Source: Stratiolaelaps scimitus
Taxonomy: Eukaryota; Arthropoda; Arachnida; Mesostigmata; Laelapidae
Reading direction: 5' to 3'
Length of the DNA stretch: 64,000 nucleotides
Assembly: GCA_019614645.1 (NCBI GenBank)
Contig: JABWDB010000046.1
Span: forward strand, 744,001-808,000
Notes under the pieces: generated by a model
The model's input: only the letters and a program-made list of their open reading frames with translations
What the model was told of the DNA's origin: nothing
The model's database searches: none
Shown here: positions 22,455 to 33,350 of the stretch, one piece after another
Layout of the letters: every line of letters begins with the position of its first letter
Position numbering within the stretch: position 1 is the stretch's first letter
Program-made: the position numbers and the translations under genes

Positions 22455-23816
22455 TTTAAGGTATATTGAAGCAAAATCGATAAGTTGTGTTTTTCTTCAA
22501 AGCTTATTCGGGAACGCTGGGCACTTGAACATAGGGACGGATCACTTCTTTGCGACTATAACATCTCTGACGATTTGTACATACTATAATTTATAGCGAA
22601 GGAAGCTGTATGGGAGACCACACGACCACTAAGAGACGATTTAGGGGTGCTGGCAGAAATGCTGCTAACGTTGCCTTGTTACTTGCTAAGTACTTTTATT
22701 GAAAGCCATCCTTTAAGTGAAATGCCTCCACTGAGGCGGGACAAACTTGTGGGATCTCTTGAAAAAAAACATTGAAAATGTGGTATAATATTATCTATTA
22801 CTCGAACGTGTATGGTATAACCTTGTTCGTAGACCCTCTGTGTCTCTCGAAGGGTTTTTGAAGTGTAATAACGACTAATTGCATCATTTTAATTACATTG
22901 AAAGGAACATGAACGTGTCTATCATTGCGAAGCATATTAAATAAGAAGCATAGTAATATGGAGCCGCACTTGTTGACGACAGGACAGCCACGATGAAAAC
23001 CGATATTCTAACCAATTTGCGTACGACTTAATACGATGATTGTGCTATTTCTAGTTGTTGTATCATTGGTGTCTAACTAATGACTGCTCATTGCAGATAT
23101 CGATTATTCGCGTTGGAAAGTCACGCGTAGCTTTCAATTCAACAGAGCAGGTGTTCCCTAACCGTATCTAACGAACATTTCAATATATTATTAATATATC
23201 ACTTTTAATTTCATGTTCGGCCATACATTTTTGCTGTTTGTCTAATGAGGCGGAAATAGTCCATGGGTACTGCAACTGAGCCAAATTAACTACGAAAGTT
23301 AGTTAATTGCGGTAGTTCTTTAACATAGGTCTGCGGCACAGCTACGACTGTGCAGAAAGGAACCCCCCTGTATGTGTCATGAATACTGCATGTCTACGTG
23401 GACGGGGCTTTCTACAGACACCCTATTGATCACAGTAGTCGTTTACGGACGGGAAGGGGACATAGGTCCCAAAGAGGAGGTCTGGGAAGAGAGAAAGAGA
23501 GAAGGGAAGCAGCTGACAGTGAGATAACCACGTCATGTCCGTACGACCTGACATCTGGACACACCTTGGAGTGTTTCATTTTGGTATTGAGATATGGCAA
23601 GTCCTCAAAATTCCTATAATAGCCCAACAAAATACATTACACTCGCACATTGTTTTGCTTTTCCCTTGTATACCCATACAAGTTATAAACACCGTCAGTG
23701 CTTGATTAATAAAAAAAATATATATATATATAAATTTTCTCTCATTAGTTAAACTCCACATCCATGTGATATGGCCGAAGTGAATGTATATAAAGAACAC
23801 AAAGAGCCGTCTTATA

Positions 23817-24455
23817 GAGCAATAATAAATTTGAATAATGATGAATTTACATAATTTGAGTAATGAATAATGAACTTAGATTACACGAATAATCAATTTA
23901 CATAATTTGAGTAATGAATAATTAATTTAAATCCCATAATCCCTAGAAATTCCGACCTATTGTAACGTTTAATATATTATAATAAATATATATAATTAAT
24001 TTAGATTACTCGAATAATGAATAATTTATTTACATAATTTGAGAAATAAATAATGAATTTAAATTATTCGAATAATGAATAATAAATTTGTATTATTTGA
24101 GAAGTAAACACTGAATTTAGATTATTTGAATAATGAATAATAAATTTACATAATTTGAGAAATAAATAATAAGATTATTCCAATAATGAAGTTACATAAT
24201 TTCAGTAATGAATAATTAATTTACATAATTGAAATTATGAACAATGGATTTACATAAATCTTATAATGAGTAATTAATTTACATAATTTGAATAATGAAC
24301 AATGAATTTACATAATTTGAATAATGAACAATGAATTTACATAATTCAAATAATGAGTAATAAATTTACATAATTTGAATAATGAATAATGAATTTACAT
24401 AATTCGAACCATGAGTAATGAATTTACATAATTTGAATAATGAAAAATGAATCTA
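23817..24455 (+). repeat. AT-rich 29-bp minisatellite
   Basis: A tandem array of roughly twenty degenerate units of about 29 bp, consensus near AATTTACATAATTTGAATAA plus TGAATAATG. The last third is most regular. It lies just downstream of the putative polyadenylation site of the short sls isoform, inside the intron used by longer isoforms. Confidence 0.8.
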
Positions 24456-24839
24456 CCCAATGTCTCGGTCGTTCATTTTAAACGGCTTCCGATATTAGTT
24501 TCCAATGTGGTATTTTGAAAGTTCCACTGCTGTACGCGTTATTGTTCGACCCTGTGCGATTAAGGTGTTCGATCAAGGGCGACAATTCTAAATTAGATGC
24601 ATGCTTCGGCTTAGTCAAGCTTATTCTAATTATGCTTCTTCCTGAGGTTTCCGCTGGATATTATTATTCATATATATTGGTAGGTTCTCAGGTTTTATGT
24701 TTTTTTAAACATTCGTTTTTCCTTGACGGTGGTTGGAAGAAGGGATCTTTCTCTGTAACGGGTGACCGCCATAGCTAGGAGACCCTGTACAAATATATCT
24801 TCTTTATTTAGTCACTCATGTTGTTGTGTAGGTATCGAT

Positions 24840-24916
24840 TCATGGCTGGGTTTGAAGCTAGGGCCTCAGAATTTTTACAGTCAGTGACTTAGCCGTCCAA
24901 GCAACCGCCTGGACAC
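24840..24916 (-). mobile_element. SINE family A, degenerate head
   Basis: On the minus strand CCAGGCGGTTGCTTGGACGG, CTAAGTCACTGACTGT and CTTCAAACCCAGCC align with the A box, variable arm and B box of family A. Confidence 0.5.
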
Positions 24917-25172
24917 ACAATGAGACGCTGTTCGACGTGATCACTTGAGAGTGAGCTGTTTGGGCAAAAGTTCTATACGGCGACTTTTAAATGTAACAGT
25001 ATTGAACCAATTCTTCTTCTTCCATTCCAAAATTCACGTTTCCTACGGACAACCTAATCAGGTATATAAGCTTCATCCTAGGTTAGCGTATGCAACCTAG
25101 AGCACACCTCAACTATGAGGACCGTACATAAAAGCGTAACTATGAATTCAAGACTCTAGTTAGTTGCAGTAA

Positions 25173-25178
25173 TTTATT
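25173..25178 (-). terminator. sls: AATAAA polyadenylation signal for the short sls isoform
   Basis: Canonical hexamer on the minus strand 633 nt after the stop at 25811. It supports exon 25811-26218 being terminal. Confidence 0.5.
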
Positions 25179-25810
25179 AAACATACAGTTGTATAATTAG
25201 GCTAAACATATTTCTGGAACATTGAATTTCACACGGACACACACAAACGCGTTTAAGTTTTGATAATATAGTTTATGCCTTCCTATATATTGTAATTATT
25301 GCGTTACTCGACGCTCTAACACAGTCATATATTTATGCATTCAAATTAGAACATGTGTCAGCTACAGAGTTTAGAACATCGCTACGGACATTGGTTAGTG
25401 TATACATCCAATAAATCACACAAGACTATTGTCATGTCGGCTGCCCTCTGTGCAAGTTGACAAGCTGACGTCTAAAAAACACACAAACCATTCCCAACTG
25501 ATAATTGCTTTAGGTTATCGGTGCGCAGGTATAATCTGCTAATATTGTGTATATGGGGAAATGTCACACAGTTAGGCAGTACGGGGTTTCATGATGGATG
25601 CTATCGTACCATGCTCCGTTTTATACCCGACCCTATGCTGTGTCGTTCGCAACACGATCGAATGAATCGTTCTCTAGTTTCGGTTGTTACAACCATCGTT
25701 TTCACGTGACGTCAATCCTGTCGCCGTAGTCAGGGATCTAGTTCCTGCTCTATCTTTCTTTCGACGCTACCATTCAAATGGGAACTCTGCTCTCTCTATG
25801 GTTTGAGCTT
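25173..25810 (-). other. sls: Probable 3' UTR with AATAAA (minus) of the short isoform
   Basis: Non-coding sequence after the stop at 25811. The first canonical AATAAA on the minus strand is at 25173-25178. AT-rich sequence and a SINE/minisatellite region follow. The UTR end is an inference from the signal. Confidence 0.5.
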
Positions 25811-26218
25811 TCACTCTCTACATTTGTTAGTCTTCAAAGCTTCGTCGATAGACGATGTGTAACTAAGTAGATCTTTAAAATGTGCCGAAATTTGCGTCAG
25901 TTCGTCATCGTCTGTCGATTTACTGATATCGCCGTCACGGCCACCATCTGGCGAAGGGTTTTTCTTTAGGGAGGGGGTCGAGCGAGCAGTGCGTACCGAT
26001 TGAGTGTCGATCTGAATTGGCGTGGAGAGCTCTTCAAAGCTGCGCGTCAGCAGCGAGGTCTTTGTTTCGGAGCTGACAGGTTTCCGCGGCAGGGTCCAGG
26101 TCGCCTGAATGTGCCTATTGTCCTCTCGATCACGGAAATCCGAAATCTTATCAGCCAATGTCATCTGAATGTTGTCTTGCCGGGTACTCACGGTTGTATC
26201 TACCTTACGCTGGTCGAG
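25811..26218 (-). CDS. sls: sls terminal exon of a zormin-type isoform (stop at 25811), with alternative donor
   Basis: 135 codons plus TGA; acceptor gtcaattacag, phase 0 in. It begins LDQRKVDTTVSTRQDNIQMT (KVDTTV matches the linker repeat) and continues with a polar, Ser/Thr/Asp-rich region: DISKSTDDDELTQISAHFKD, ending SIDEALKTNKCRE. It reads straight to a stop and AATAAA lies 630 nt downstream on the same strand. After the first 27 nt there is an excellent donor (gtgagt, exon 26192-26218, phase 0), so the same acceptor may also make a 9-codon cassette joining the zormin part to the Ig exons at 21 kb. This agrees with the known production of zormin alone or joined to kettin in Drosophila; the assignment here is inference. 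Confidence 0.75.
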   Translation of the reverse strand, partial: LDQRKVDTTVSTRQDNIQMTLADKISDFRDREDNRHIQATWTLPRKPVSSETKTSLLTRSFEELSTPIQIDTQSVRTARSTPSLKKNPSPDGGRDGDISKSTDDDELTQISAHFKDLLSYTSSIDEALKTNKCRE

Positions 26219-26443
26219 CTGTAATTGACAGAACATCAGAAACGTTCCTCTATACTCACACTGTGCATTCAGTTGAAATTAAGATATACGTGCGATTATT
26301 TGGTCCTGCAACACACTCAACAGTTGCTCTTGTTTTTCCTCTCGTTTATAAATCTCACTCACAAATGTAATCGCTATAGACTGTAAATACACTGTATGAT
26401 TATGATTATTATTAAGCATATACCAGAGGAGGTCTTCACTGAC

Positions 26444-26701
26444 CTCATGCAATGTGAGGAGATTAATATTCGTTGCCGTTTTGTTCGTGATGCTCGTCGA
26501 CGGTAAAGTTCTGTAGACGGGCTCTTTAGCAAGAAGGGTACTTGGGAGGACTCCTGGAAGAGGCTGTGGCTCTTGTCGAGGAACGACTGGCTCACGCTGT
26601 AGTCCTGTGTAGCTGATCGCGCTAACGCGGGGCTCTTCCTGCTTCGTTGCATGCCGCTCGTATTGCTCGAGATGCATGAGAGATGATGTATCTCTTGAAA
26701 T
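26444..26701 (-). CDS. sls: sls exon: Thr/Pro linker before the isoform branch
   Basis: 86 codons, phase 0-0; acceptor atttcgacag, donor gtcagt. It encodes SSLMHLEQYERHATKQEEPR, then SYTGLQREPVVPRQEPQPLP and VYRTLPSTSITNKTATNINL. It can splice in frame either to the terminal exon at 25811-26218 or to the Ig exon at 20965-21074. Confidence 0.77.
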
Positions 26702-26926
26702 CTGTCGAAATCGGTAAACCTTCGTAAAAGAGTTGCGAATCTATGGACAGTAACGGTCAATGATATACGATATAGGATTGTCAATCGTGATGTGTCTCAC
26801 CCACGGTCAATACGTCGGATCAAACCTTTTTTTTTCTTCTAGATGTTAAAGGCAAATGCTCTATGCATGGCTCGTCTGTGATTAAGGGCTACTATGCGAA
26901 GAAGATGAGCTTGCGCACTTCACTAC

Positions 26927-27124
26927 CTTGCTATCTGTGAAGCCACGAAAGGAATACTGCCCCTCAGCGCTTCGCGCGCCTGAGGGGCAAACCGGAGCCG
27001 TCGGGGCTGGAAGTGGAACCGTCGCCGGTAGAACAGGCGCACTACGGGGAGTCGTGTCAGAGACTGCCACCGAGACAGTCGACACTTCGTCGGTGCGACG
27101 GGTCACTGGCAGTGACGGAATCAC
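26927..27124 (-). CDS. sls: sls exon: Ala/Pro/Thr-rich linker
   Basis: 66 codons, phase 0-0; acceptor ctgcgcag, donor gtagtg. It encodes VIPSLPVTRRTDEVSTVSVA, then Pro/Ala-rich PVLPATVPLPAPTAPVCPSG and SAEGQYSFRGFTDSK. A 10-bp inverted repeat lies inside it (26958-26989). The plus ORF at 26928-27407 is a shadow. Confidence 0.76.
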
Positions 27125-27292
27125 CTGCGCAGACGTGAACGGCAGAGCCAACCACGCGACATTAGTCTTTATGAAACACTGCGTACATTTCGATCCTCAG
27201 AGGAAATCGGGGACGGTTACGAGTTTGATTATGGGAAATCGGTATAAGCGAGAAACAGCGATACAACAGAAAGCAACGATATTCTTCGAAAT

Positions 27293-27342
27293 GTGCATTA
27301 GGTACGCTCTGATGTTGTTTGACCAGAGCGTACCTAACGCAC
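27293..27342 (+). repeat. 19-bp inverted repeat (hairpin) in an sls intron
   Basis: Arms TTAGGTACGCTCTG (27298-27311) and CAGAGCGTACCTAA (27324-27337) pair perfectly over 14 bp around a 12-nt loop. One mismatch and a further GTGC/GCAC pairing extend it to 19 bp. The loop sequence GTTGTTTGAC recurs at about 27400. Confidence 0.85.
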
Positions 27343-27605
27343 AGAGCGCAACCGTGCGTTTAAAGAAAATTTCCTCCTCTAAAAAAAAAAAAAAAGGTGT
27401 TGTTTGACCAAAGTAATAATTAGAATAGTAAAAAAAAATATATTATTCTTCTTCTTATTATACGCCTAATTGTGCATATTTTTTTCACCCATTGATCAGA
27501 CAGTGATGGAAGTAAAGGTCTCTCAAACCATGAAACATTGGCCGAGGATTTATCATGTATTTAAGAGAACCTTTATGTTCCGTCACCAGCTATCGTTCAG
27601 ATTAC

Positions 27606-27734
27606 CTGTACGGGAGCAATAGGCGGCGCCGAAATGACCTTCGTATGCCGGTCGATATAGACTGAAGCCGAGGGAGGAGGCTCTACCTGACGCGGAGCAG
27701 AGTAGCAGCGCTGACTGACGAGGTTCGTGGTGGT
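27606..27734 (-). CDS. sls: sls exon: SVYIDRHTK linker
   Basis: 43 codons, phase 0-0; acceptor gactgcag, donor gtaatc. It encodes TTTNLVSQRCYSAPRQVEPP then SASVYIDRHTKVISAPPIAP. P-P-S-A-S-V-Y-I-D-R-H-T-K matches P-P-P-A-S-I-H-R-V-D-K-T. Confidence 0.72.
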
Positions 27735-28078
27735 CTGCAGTCAAACAATCAAACACAAATCGTAGCTGAAAGGTTTGTGCTTCAGGGAGTAAGCTTCTTG
27801 ACCTAAAGGAAAGCTGGGGACAGGGAGCGCAGGCCGTGGCCACTTCGGCGGACCGGGTTTCGAATACATTGATCGTGCTTTAACACATATTGAGAATACA
27901 CACAATGAGCTCGAATCGATTCGAAATCGTTCGAAGATGTTCTTGCATCAGTACTAGAGTCAGGCGGGAGCATAAAACTTGAAGAGACCCCGTATCGATA
28001 TGTAAGCGCCCCATTCGATCGAATACATTTCGTTTAGCGCATAAGCTGTACGCGATAAGCTGCTAACACGCTGCTTAC

Positions 28079-28231
28079 CTGATTATCTGTGAGGACGTCT
28101 CTCCGTTTGAACTGTTCCGTAAGAAGGACGTTGCGATCAACACTTCGAGCCCGATCTGCCCATTCAGCTGTGCGTATGAGGCGTTGCACTGACACAGGTG
28201 TCGACGGCAATGCGGGAGCCTCTGAGACCAG
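28079..28231 (-). CDS. sls: sls exon: SVDRN linker
   Basis: 51 codons, phase 0-0; acceptor gttgtccag, donor gtaagc. It encodes LVSEAPALPSTPVSVQRLIR, TAEWADRARSVDRNVLLTEQ and FKRRDVLTDNQ. It carries the P-S-T-P-V-S-V-x-R and V-D-R elements of the repeat family. Confidence 0.74.
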
Positions 28232-28405
28232 CTGGACAACAAAACCATAATTGTTTAGTATGACCGTTCCTCATGAGCGCCTCAAACGCCTATGCCTCGA
28301 TGTTTGAATACGAAAAACGTCGATTTTCATTAAATCTAAATGTACATTTTCATATATGTTAGCAAATATATTCGGCACGGCGTTATAGCCACTGCTTCTC
28401 CTCAC

Positions 28406-28471
28406 CTTCATCGGCTGGTAACTCTTGATAGGGGTCAGCGGCAGTGGGGCCACTGGAGTCGTCTCGGTAAC
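28406..28471 (-). CDS. sls: sls exon: 22-codon Pro-rich linker
   Basis: Phase 0-0; acceptor ttttcacag, donor gtgagg. It encodes VTETTPVAPLPLTPIKSYQP then MK. The element V-x-P-L-P-L-T-P-I-K-S-Y parallels P-A-S-I-K...K-S-Y in 31608-31730. Confidence 0.68.
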
Positions 28472-29720
28472 CTGTGAAAAACGAGAGTACAAAAGAGTAG
28501 TTTAGACGGACACCTCAATATGCAAAATGGTAAGTTCACTATGGACGGATTTCAGTCTTCACATTCGAAGTTAATCTTAAAGCATTGAGCACATGGCCAG
28601 CCGCTCAGCCAACATAAACACGGAAGCACGTTCTTGTCTGGAAATACAAAACTCAGTATTTCGTGTGAGCTAGAAGCAACGCCCAGCTCGGTAAAAAGGC
28701 AATCGCAGGTATAATTGCAATTACACAAATTGCCTTCTGGTAACTGCACAATCTGGTAACAATCTGGTAACTGCGGCAAATTAAGAAAAAGCGTTAATTT
28801 ACAGCCTAATTAAGGAGGCTCTGGCTCCAGCTTAGTAATATATAACAAGTTATAACAAGTTACTTGAAAGCGGTCCGTTGTTCGAACGAGAAGTTGCCCT
28901 CATTTGTTGTAACGAGTGGAAAAAAAGACGAAACTGCACATCCAGTGTTGTCTAAAGTCAAAATCTTTTTCCGGGCTGACCCACAGCCAACATTTGACGT
29001 CCATTTAACATGCAGCATTGTATACCTATCATATTTACTGCTATATTTTTGCTGACCAGCATCATCCTCTAGCCAAACGTTAGCAATACAGTGGTAGACT
29101 TTCTCTTAAGTTAGAAAAAAAGGGACATCCTAAAACACCTTTTGTACATTTTGCCTCAAGCCATCCAGACTTCACCATCCTTCATCCTTATGCAGAATCT
29201 CAAAGCGATTTCCAATCGGATTCGATTCGACATTGGAAAACGGTTCGACATTTGAAAATAATGAATATCATGCATTTGACTGAGACGTCATTTTTTTTCT
29301 GTTCGTTCGGAGACGTTCTGCCGTCACATTTTGTGATGAATAAATAAAAACAGACAGTCAGACAATAGCGGCTAGAATGAGCTCACAAGTGAGCGACTTA
29401 TGTCAACTATGGCGTACATAGAGATCTACAAGGATATTGCGAAGCGTATCGATCAGGTCGCTGTTAACGAATTAGTAGGCGAGTAGCGGGTGGTCAGCTC
29501 GGACTGTTTCATTGTGTGGCACTACCGAGAAGCGGTGACGTATTTATAGAGCTTTTAAGCTGTGACTAGGTAAGTAATCTAACGAGTATTGCTGTTAGCA
29601 TGGCCAGACGGACGGACAAAAAAAGGGGCTCTAAACACAGCATTACGTACACGAGATCGGGTGCCTCGATTCTAGAGTGAAAGAAAACAAACAACAGAGG
29701 CTTGAATGGGAGAGAGTGAC

Positions 29721-29861
29721 CTGTATGTTAAAGCTCTGATCATGACGGCGACTTTCAGAGGCGCTGCGGCGAAGTTTGCTACGATCTTCTTGGACGACGC
29801 AAACTGTCTCCTTGGTTGAAGTTTGTGTAGGTGGAGCACGGTGCTCACGAAGATCCACAAT
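29721..29861 (-). CDS. sls: sls exon: basic linker
   Basis: 47 codons, phase 0-0; acceptor tataatcag, donor gtcact. It encodes IVDLREHRAPPTQTSTKETV then VQEDRSKLRRSASESRRHDQ. The opening IVDLREHR resembles LVDLHES of exon 32106-32198. RRSASES is a good basophilic-kinase-like Ser context (inference only). Confidence 0.74.
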
Positions 29862-29895
29862 CTGATTATAAATATTATCATGATATTATTCATAC

Positions 29896-29913
29896 ACACA
29901 CACACACACACAA
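29896..29913 (+). repeat. (CA)n microsatellite
   Basis: CA repeat in the intron beside the exon at 29721-29861. Confidence 0.85.
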
Positions 29914-30171
29914 ACACATATACGAGAGGTATACGCGCCTGTCCTGGATTCAACGAAAATACGTTTTACGTACTGTTGCAACCGTGCACAGTATTACCAG
30001 GATGATATAAAAATGCCATATACATAGATACGTAAATTATCCTGTGAATTAAGCTCAAGAATTATCTTAAAACATGTATTCTCGTTTAAGTCAATCTTTC
30101 GTAAATACTCATCTAACTAATTTGAAGATATACAATTTTAATTAATCGGATAAAATAACTTGCTATCTCAC

Positions 30172-30225
30172 CTTGTTAATGGAAGCGTAGGTTTTGTCTA
30201 CACGGTGAATGCTGGCGGGCGGAGG
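30172..30225 (-). CDS. sls: sls exon: 18-codon HRVDKTY linker
   Basis: 18 codons, phase 0-0, donor gtgaga. The acceptor used is ctgag just inside an earlier AG that would put a stop in frame. It encodes PPPASIHRVDKTYASINK, closely similar to PASIKHIGIDRVDKSY of the previous exon, which supports it being real despite its size. Confidence 0.68.
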
Positions 30226-31607
30226 CTCAGATCTGCAATTACCGTTGATGGCTCGCTTGTTATTAAGTTTCGATTTGTGTATTATTATTATTAAATACTT
30301 CGTGCTTTTAGTGATGTCCAAAACGAACGTGTAATATGAAGATGTGACTATATTTTAAGGATATTGGCTCAGAAAAACGAATGTTCCGGGGGCCAATCAC
30401 CAAATCTTTTCTTTACCGTTGTTTGCTGTTGTGTCACTACGAGTTTATATTTTTGTGCAGTTTATATTTTTGACATAAAATATTATAATCTAGTTGAATG
30501 TAGTAACTGCGACAGAAATGAAACTTTCTATACTTTTTGGTTGTTCTTTTTGAATCAGATGTAAATGCAATAATTATAGCTCACTGTTGCTACTGGCTGT
30601 CGGAGGGACATTGGGGAACTGAGATCCGAAATATTAATTATGGGGACATCGAGTGTGAAATTGATTTTAACTAACTACGTCCTCGCAGACGTCGAAGGAT
30701 TATTGTGTAACACACCTGAATCGGTACGATTCGTCCTGGACACGACAGAGGACAGGTGGCGCTGGAGGTGCCGGCCTCGATACCAGACCCTCATGCAGGT
30801 CAACGTAGGACATCTGTGGGCAACGGATACTCGTGACATCGTAAGAACTGAAGGCATTCGTAAATTGGACACTCTAGCCATATTGTAGCATTATCAGGAA
30901 CACTTGGGCATAGTAATCTGGTGGCAGTATCCCCTGGACGGTCTAGTGGTGAGCGTCTTGGACTGCTAGACCTGAGGGACACGTGGGTGTTGGGTGGCCC
31001 CGACAGGTCCTCATAGTAATACCTAAAGGGTTAAGAGCTGAGGTCTGTCACATAGGGGAACAGCTGAGGATCATCTCGAAAAAACAATTATAATCTGGTG
31101 GCAGGACAGACGAAGCGATTTTGAATGGTAAGCACTAATCAAAGCTCTTTGCAATGCATGTTGGTTAGTTATGTGGCAATTAAAACCTGTACATATCGGT
31201 CTCGCGAAATGATGCGGATATTGATTGTCTATTACTGATTATATGGAAAAGACAATTAATGGAAAATTGCAAGAATGCCGAAGTAGGCACCATCAGTAGG
31301 CCCGCTGAATTTCAGACAAAATTTCCTGATCACGAACAATAAAGTCATCAATGTACTTCATTAATCGACATCACGGATATATGCACAGTTACTATATATA
31401 TATATTTTTTTTTTTGTCGTAGAAACGCCATTGTATCAAAGCACATCTGAATAAAATGTATTCTACCATCGCTACAGCTTTTGAAAAATCCATATTTATC
31501 CATCATAGGCGTAGGCTCGGCAGAATTTATTTCCCAATCCTATCGACTGCATTGTAGGCGCTCAGTATGTTGATACCCTCATGGATTCTCCTAAGTAAGA
31601 GTCTCAC

Positions 31608-31730
31608 CGTGTCCTTGTAGCTCTTGTCCACACGGTCGATTCCAATATGTTTTATGCTGGCTGGTGTCACGGGTTGGCGTTCGGTTAGATTAACACAGAC
31701 CGTTGTGTCTACTCTCTGCCTATCTGTCAC
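31608..31730 (-). CDS. sls: sls exon: linker with RVDKSY element
   Basis: 41 codons, phase 0-0; acceptor ttttctag, donor gtgaga. It encodes VTDRQRVDTTVCVNLTERQP then VTPASIKHIGIDRVDKSYKD. RVDTTV and IDRVDKSY echo KVDTTV in the exon ending at 26218 and HRVDKTY in 30172-30225. Confidence 0.76.
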
Positions 31731-32105
31731 CTAGAAAAGTCATGAAATTGGTACGGGAAGGTCAAAAGGGTCACACTGGGAAGCCGCTAATACAATTGTG
31801 CTAGTAAAAGTATTTATCCAAACATGTTTTAATGTAAAACTCAGTCGCTTTGATGATCTGATGAACACGAAGAAGTTTAGTTAGAAATTTAGCATAGAAG
31901 TTTGTTTCTGTTATGGTTCATCAGTTGCAAAGGGCGTGTTGGCTTATCAACTGGTTCGTAATAGGTCGAAGGCTAGGCTGTTCCAAGTCTTTGCAAATAT
32001 GATTCAAAAATCTCATCAGTAATACTGCCTTGAAATGAGTGCAGGATTGCACAGACAGTTGATTCGGGTACCCATTTGGATCTAATAGTGATGTATTCGT
32101 GATAC

Positions 32106-32198
32106 CTTATGGTCGACTTCGTTAACTTGGCACAGCGGCGTTGGAGATGGCTGTTTGGTACGCAGCAGGGTGCTCTCATGAAGGTCCACCAGTTGAGT
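32106..32198 (-). CDS. sls: sls exon: third P-S-P-T-P-x-C repeat
   Basis: 31 codons, phase 0-0; acceptor ttttcgcag, donor gtatca. It encodes TQLVDLHESTLLRTKQPSPT then PLCQVNEVDHK, i.e. one V-D-L-H element and one full P-S-P-T-P-L-C-x4-E-V-D-H repeat. Confidence 0.78.
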
Positions 32199-32621
32199 CT
32201 GCGAAAAATAGAGAGATGTGTTCAACTTCTACTGGTCTAGCACAACTTGTGGAAAGAGCATGGTTATGAACAAAGATTGTAAGAGATTGACGTCTGCTTT
32301 GATCGAAAACTTTCGATGCCGTGAGAAACACTACGTGCTATATGGGGTATTGCCCCTAAGTCTCAGCTCGGTAAGAGTCCGCATAGGAATTGCTTATGGC
32401 ACAGCGACTAACTGGTGGGGTGTGTTTCACTATCGACGCACTGACCGACCACCGTGGTGTTGTGTTTTTTGAATATATGCGTGTTACCGGAACGCATTGG
32501 GTTCGGTGAGGAGTTTGATAGTATTTGGCTTGCAACATGTCTTGTAATGTCAGTCAAAGCAGTGTTTCTTTCGAGAGGGGTATACTTTCCTTTAGAAGCG
32601 TATGTGTGGATGTAACCAAAC

Positions 32622-32828
32622 CTGATCTAAGTAAGTCTTGTCAGTGCGATGGATGTCAACTTCACGAAGCGTGCAGATGGGTGTCGGTGAGGGCCGCCGA
32701 TCGATGTGGGTGACAGTTGACGTGAGGTTGAGCACGTCAATGTGGTCTGGGGGCGGTGCCACTTGTTTACGGTGGATGTCCACTTCCTGTACGCGACACA
32801 CCGGTGTTGGAGATGGTACTCGCTTGAC
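32622..32828 (-). CDS. sls: sls exon: two tandem P-S-P-T-P-x-C-x4-E-V-D-x-H repeats
   Basis: 69 codons, phase 0-0; acceptor acgttag, donor gtttgg. It has two clear repeats, RVPSPTPVCRVQEVDIHRK and RRPSPTPICTLREVDIHRT, separated by DHIDVLNLTSTVTHID. The near identity of the two units suggests recent internal duplication. Function is unknown; a short linear binding motif is possible. Confidence 0.8.
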
Positions 32829-32990
32829 CTAACGTAAAAAAGTGAACAATGAAAATGCTTCTGTTACACCTGAACAACCTCATAGTTGTATCTTTGGTTT
32901 TCAGACAGAGTACTCTTTTGTGCGCAGAAACTTGGCTAGCTTACTAAATAACAGTGATCATTTGACGCTTAAAAAATTGGTTAATAATAC

Positions 32991-33182
32991 CTCACGGACG
33001 TGTTCTTGGAGGATGCGTGGAGATATGGAGCGTTGCTGACGGGTCTCTTCGAGGCGTAGTTCGCGTTTCTCGAGTCGACAGACCGGTTCAGGGCTCGGCC
33101 TCCTTAATGGGGGCGGCGGCTGACTCAGATGACGAACAGAGACTACGGGTATGCGTTCGGGAGGCAGGGACGGAGCACGAAT
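32991..33182 (-). CDS. sls: sls exon: repeat-bearing linker (P-S-P-E-P-V-C)
   Basis: 64 codons, phase 0-0; acceptor ttcaagcag, donor gtatta. It contains RRPSPEPVCRLEKRELRLEE, a diverged member of the P-S-P-T-P-x-C repeat, preceded by SVRHLSQPPPP and followed by SISPRILQEHVRE. Confidence 0.8.
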
Positions 33183-33350
33183 CTGCTTGAATATACAATA
33201 CAGACCCCTTTGGTTAGGTTGAACTGTGCGTTAGCTCAAACATTATGCAACGTTCTATCGACCTTCGCCATTACTCAATCGATTATATCATGTTGTGTAT
33301 AACTTCAATCAGCTACCAAAATCGATCTGATTCCAATCTGCCTGACTGAC

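Larger units (their letters stand above)
21075..25172. other. Intron/intergenic-like stretch between zormin end and Ig 6
   Basis: It holds SINE fragments and the 29-bp minisatellite; otherwise no coding sequence was recognised. ORFs such as 24515-24778 are unsupported. Confidence 0.6.

Noticed and set aside
23817..24455. A CRISPR-like repeat array
   Set aside because: Units are contiguous and degenerate with no unique spacers, and the genome is eukaryotic.
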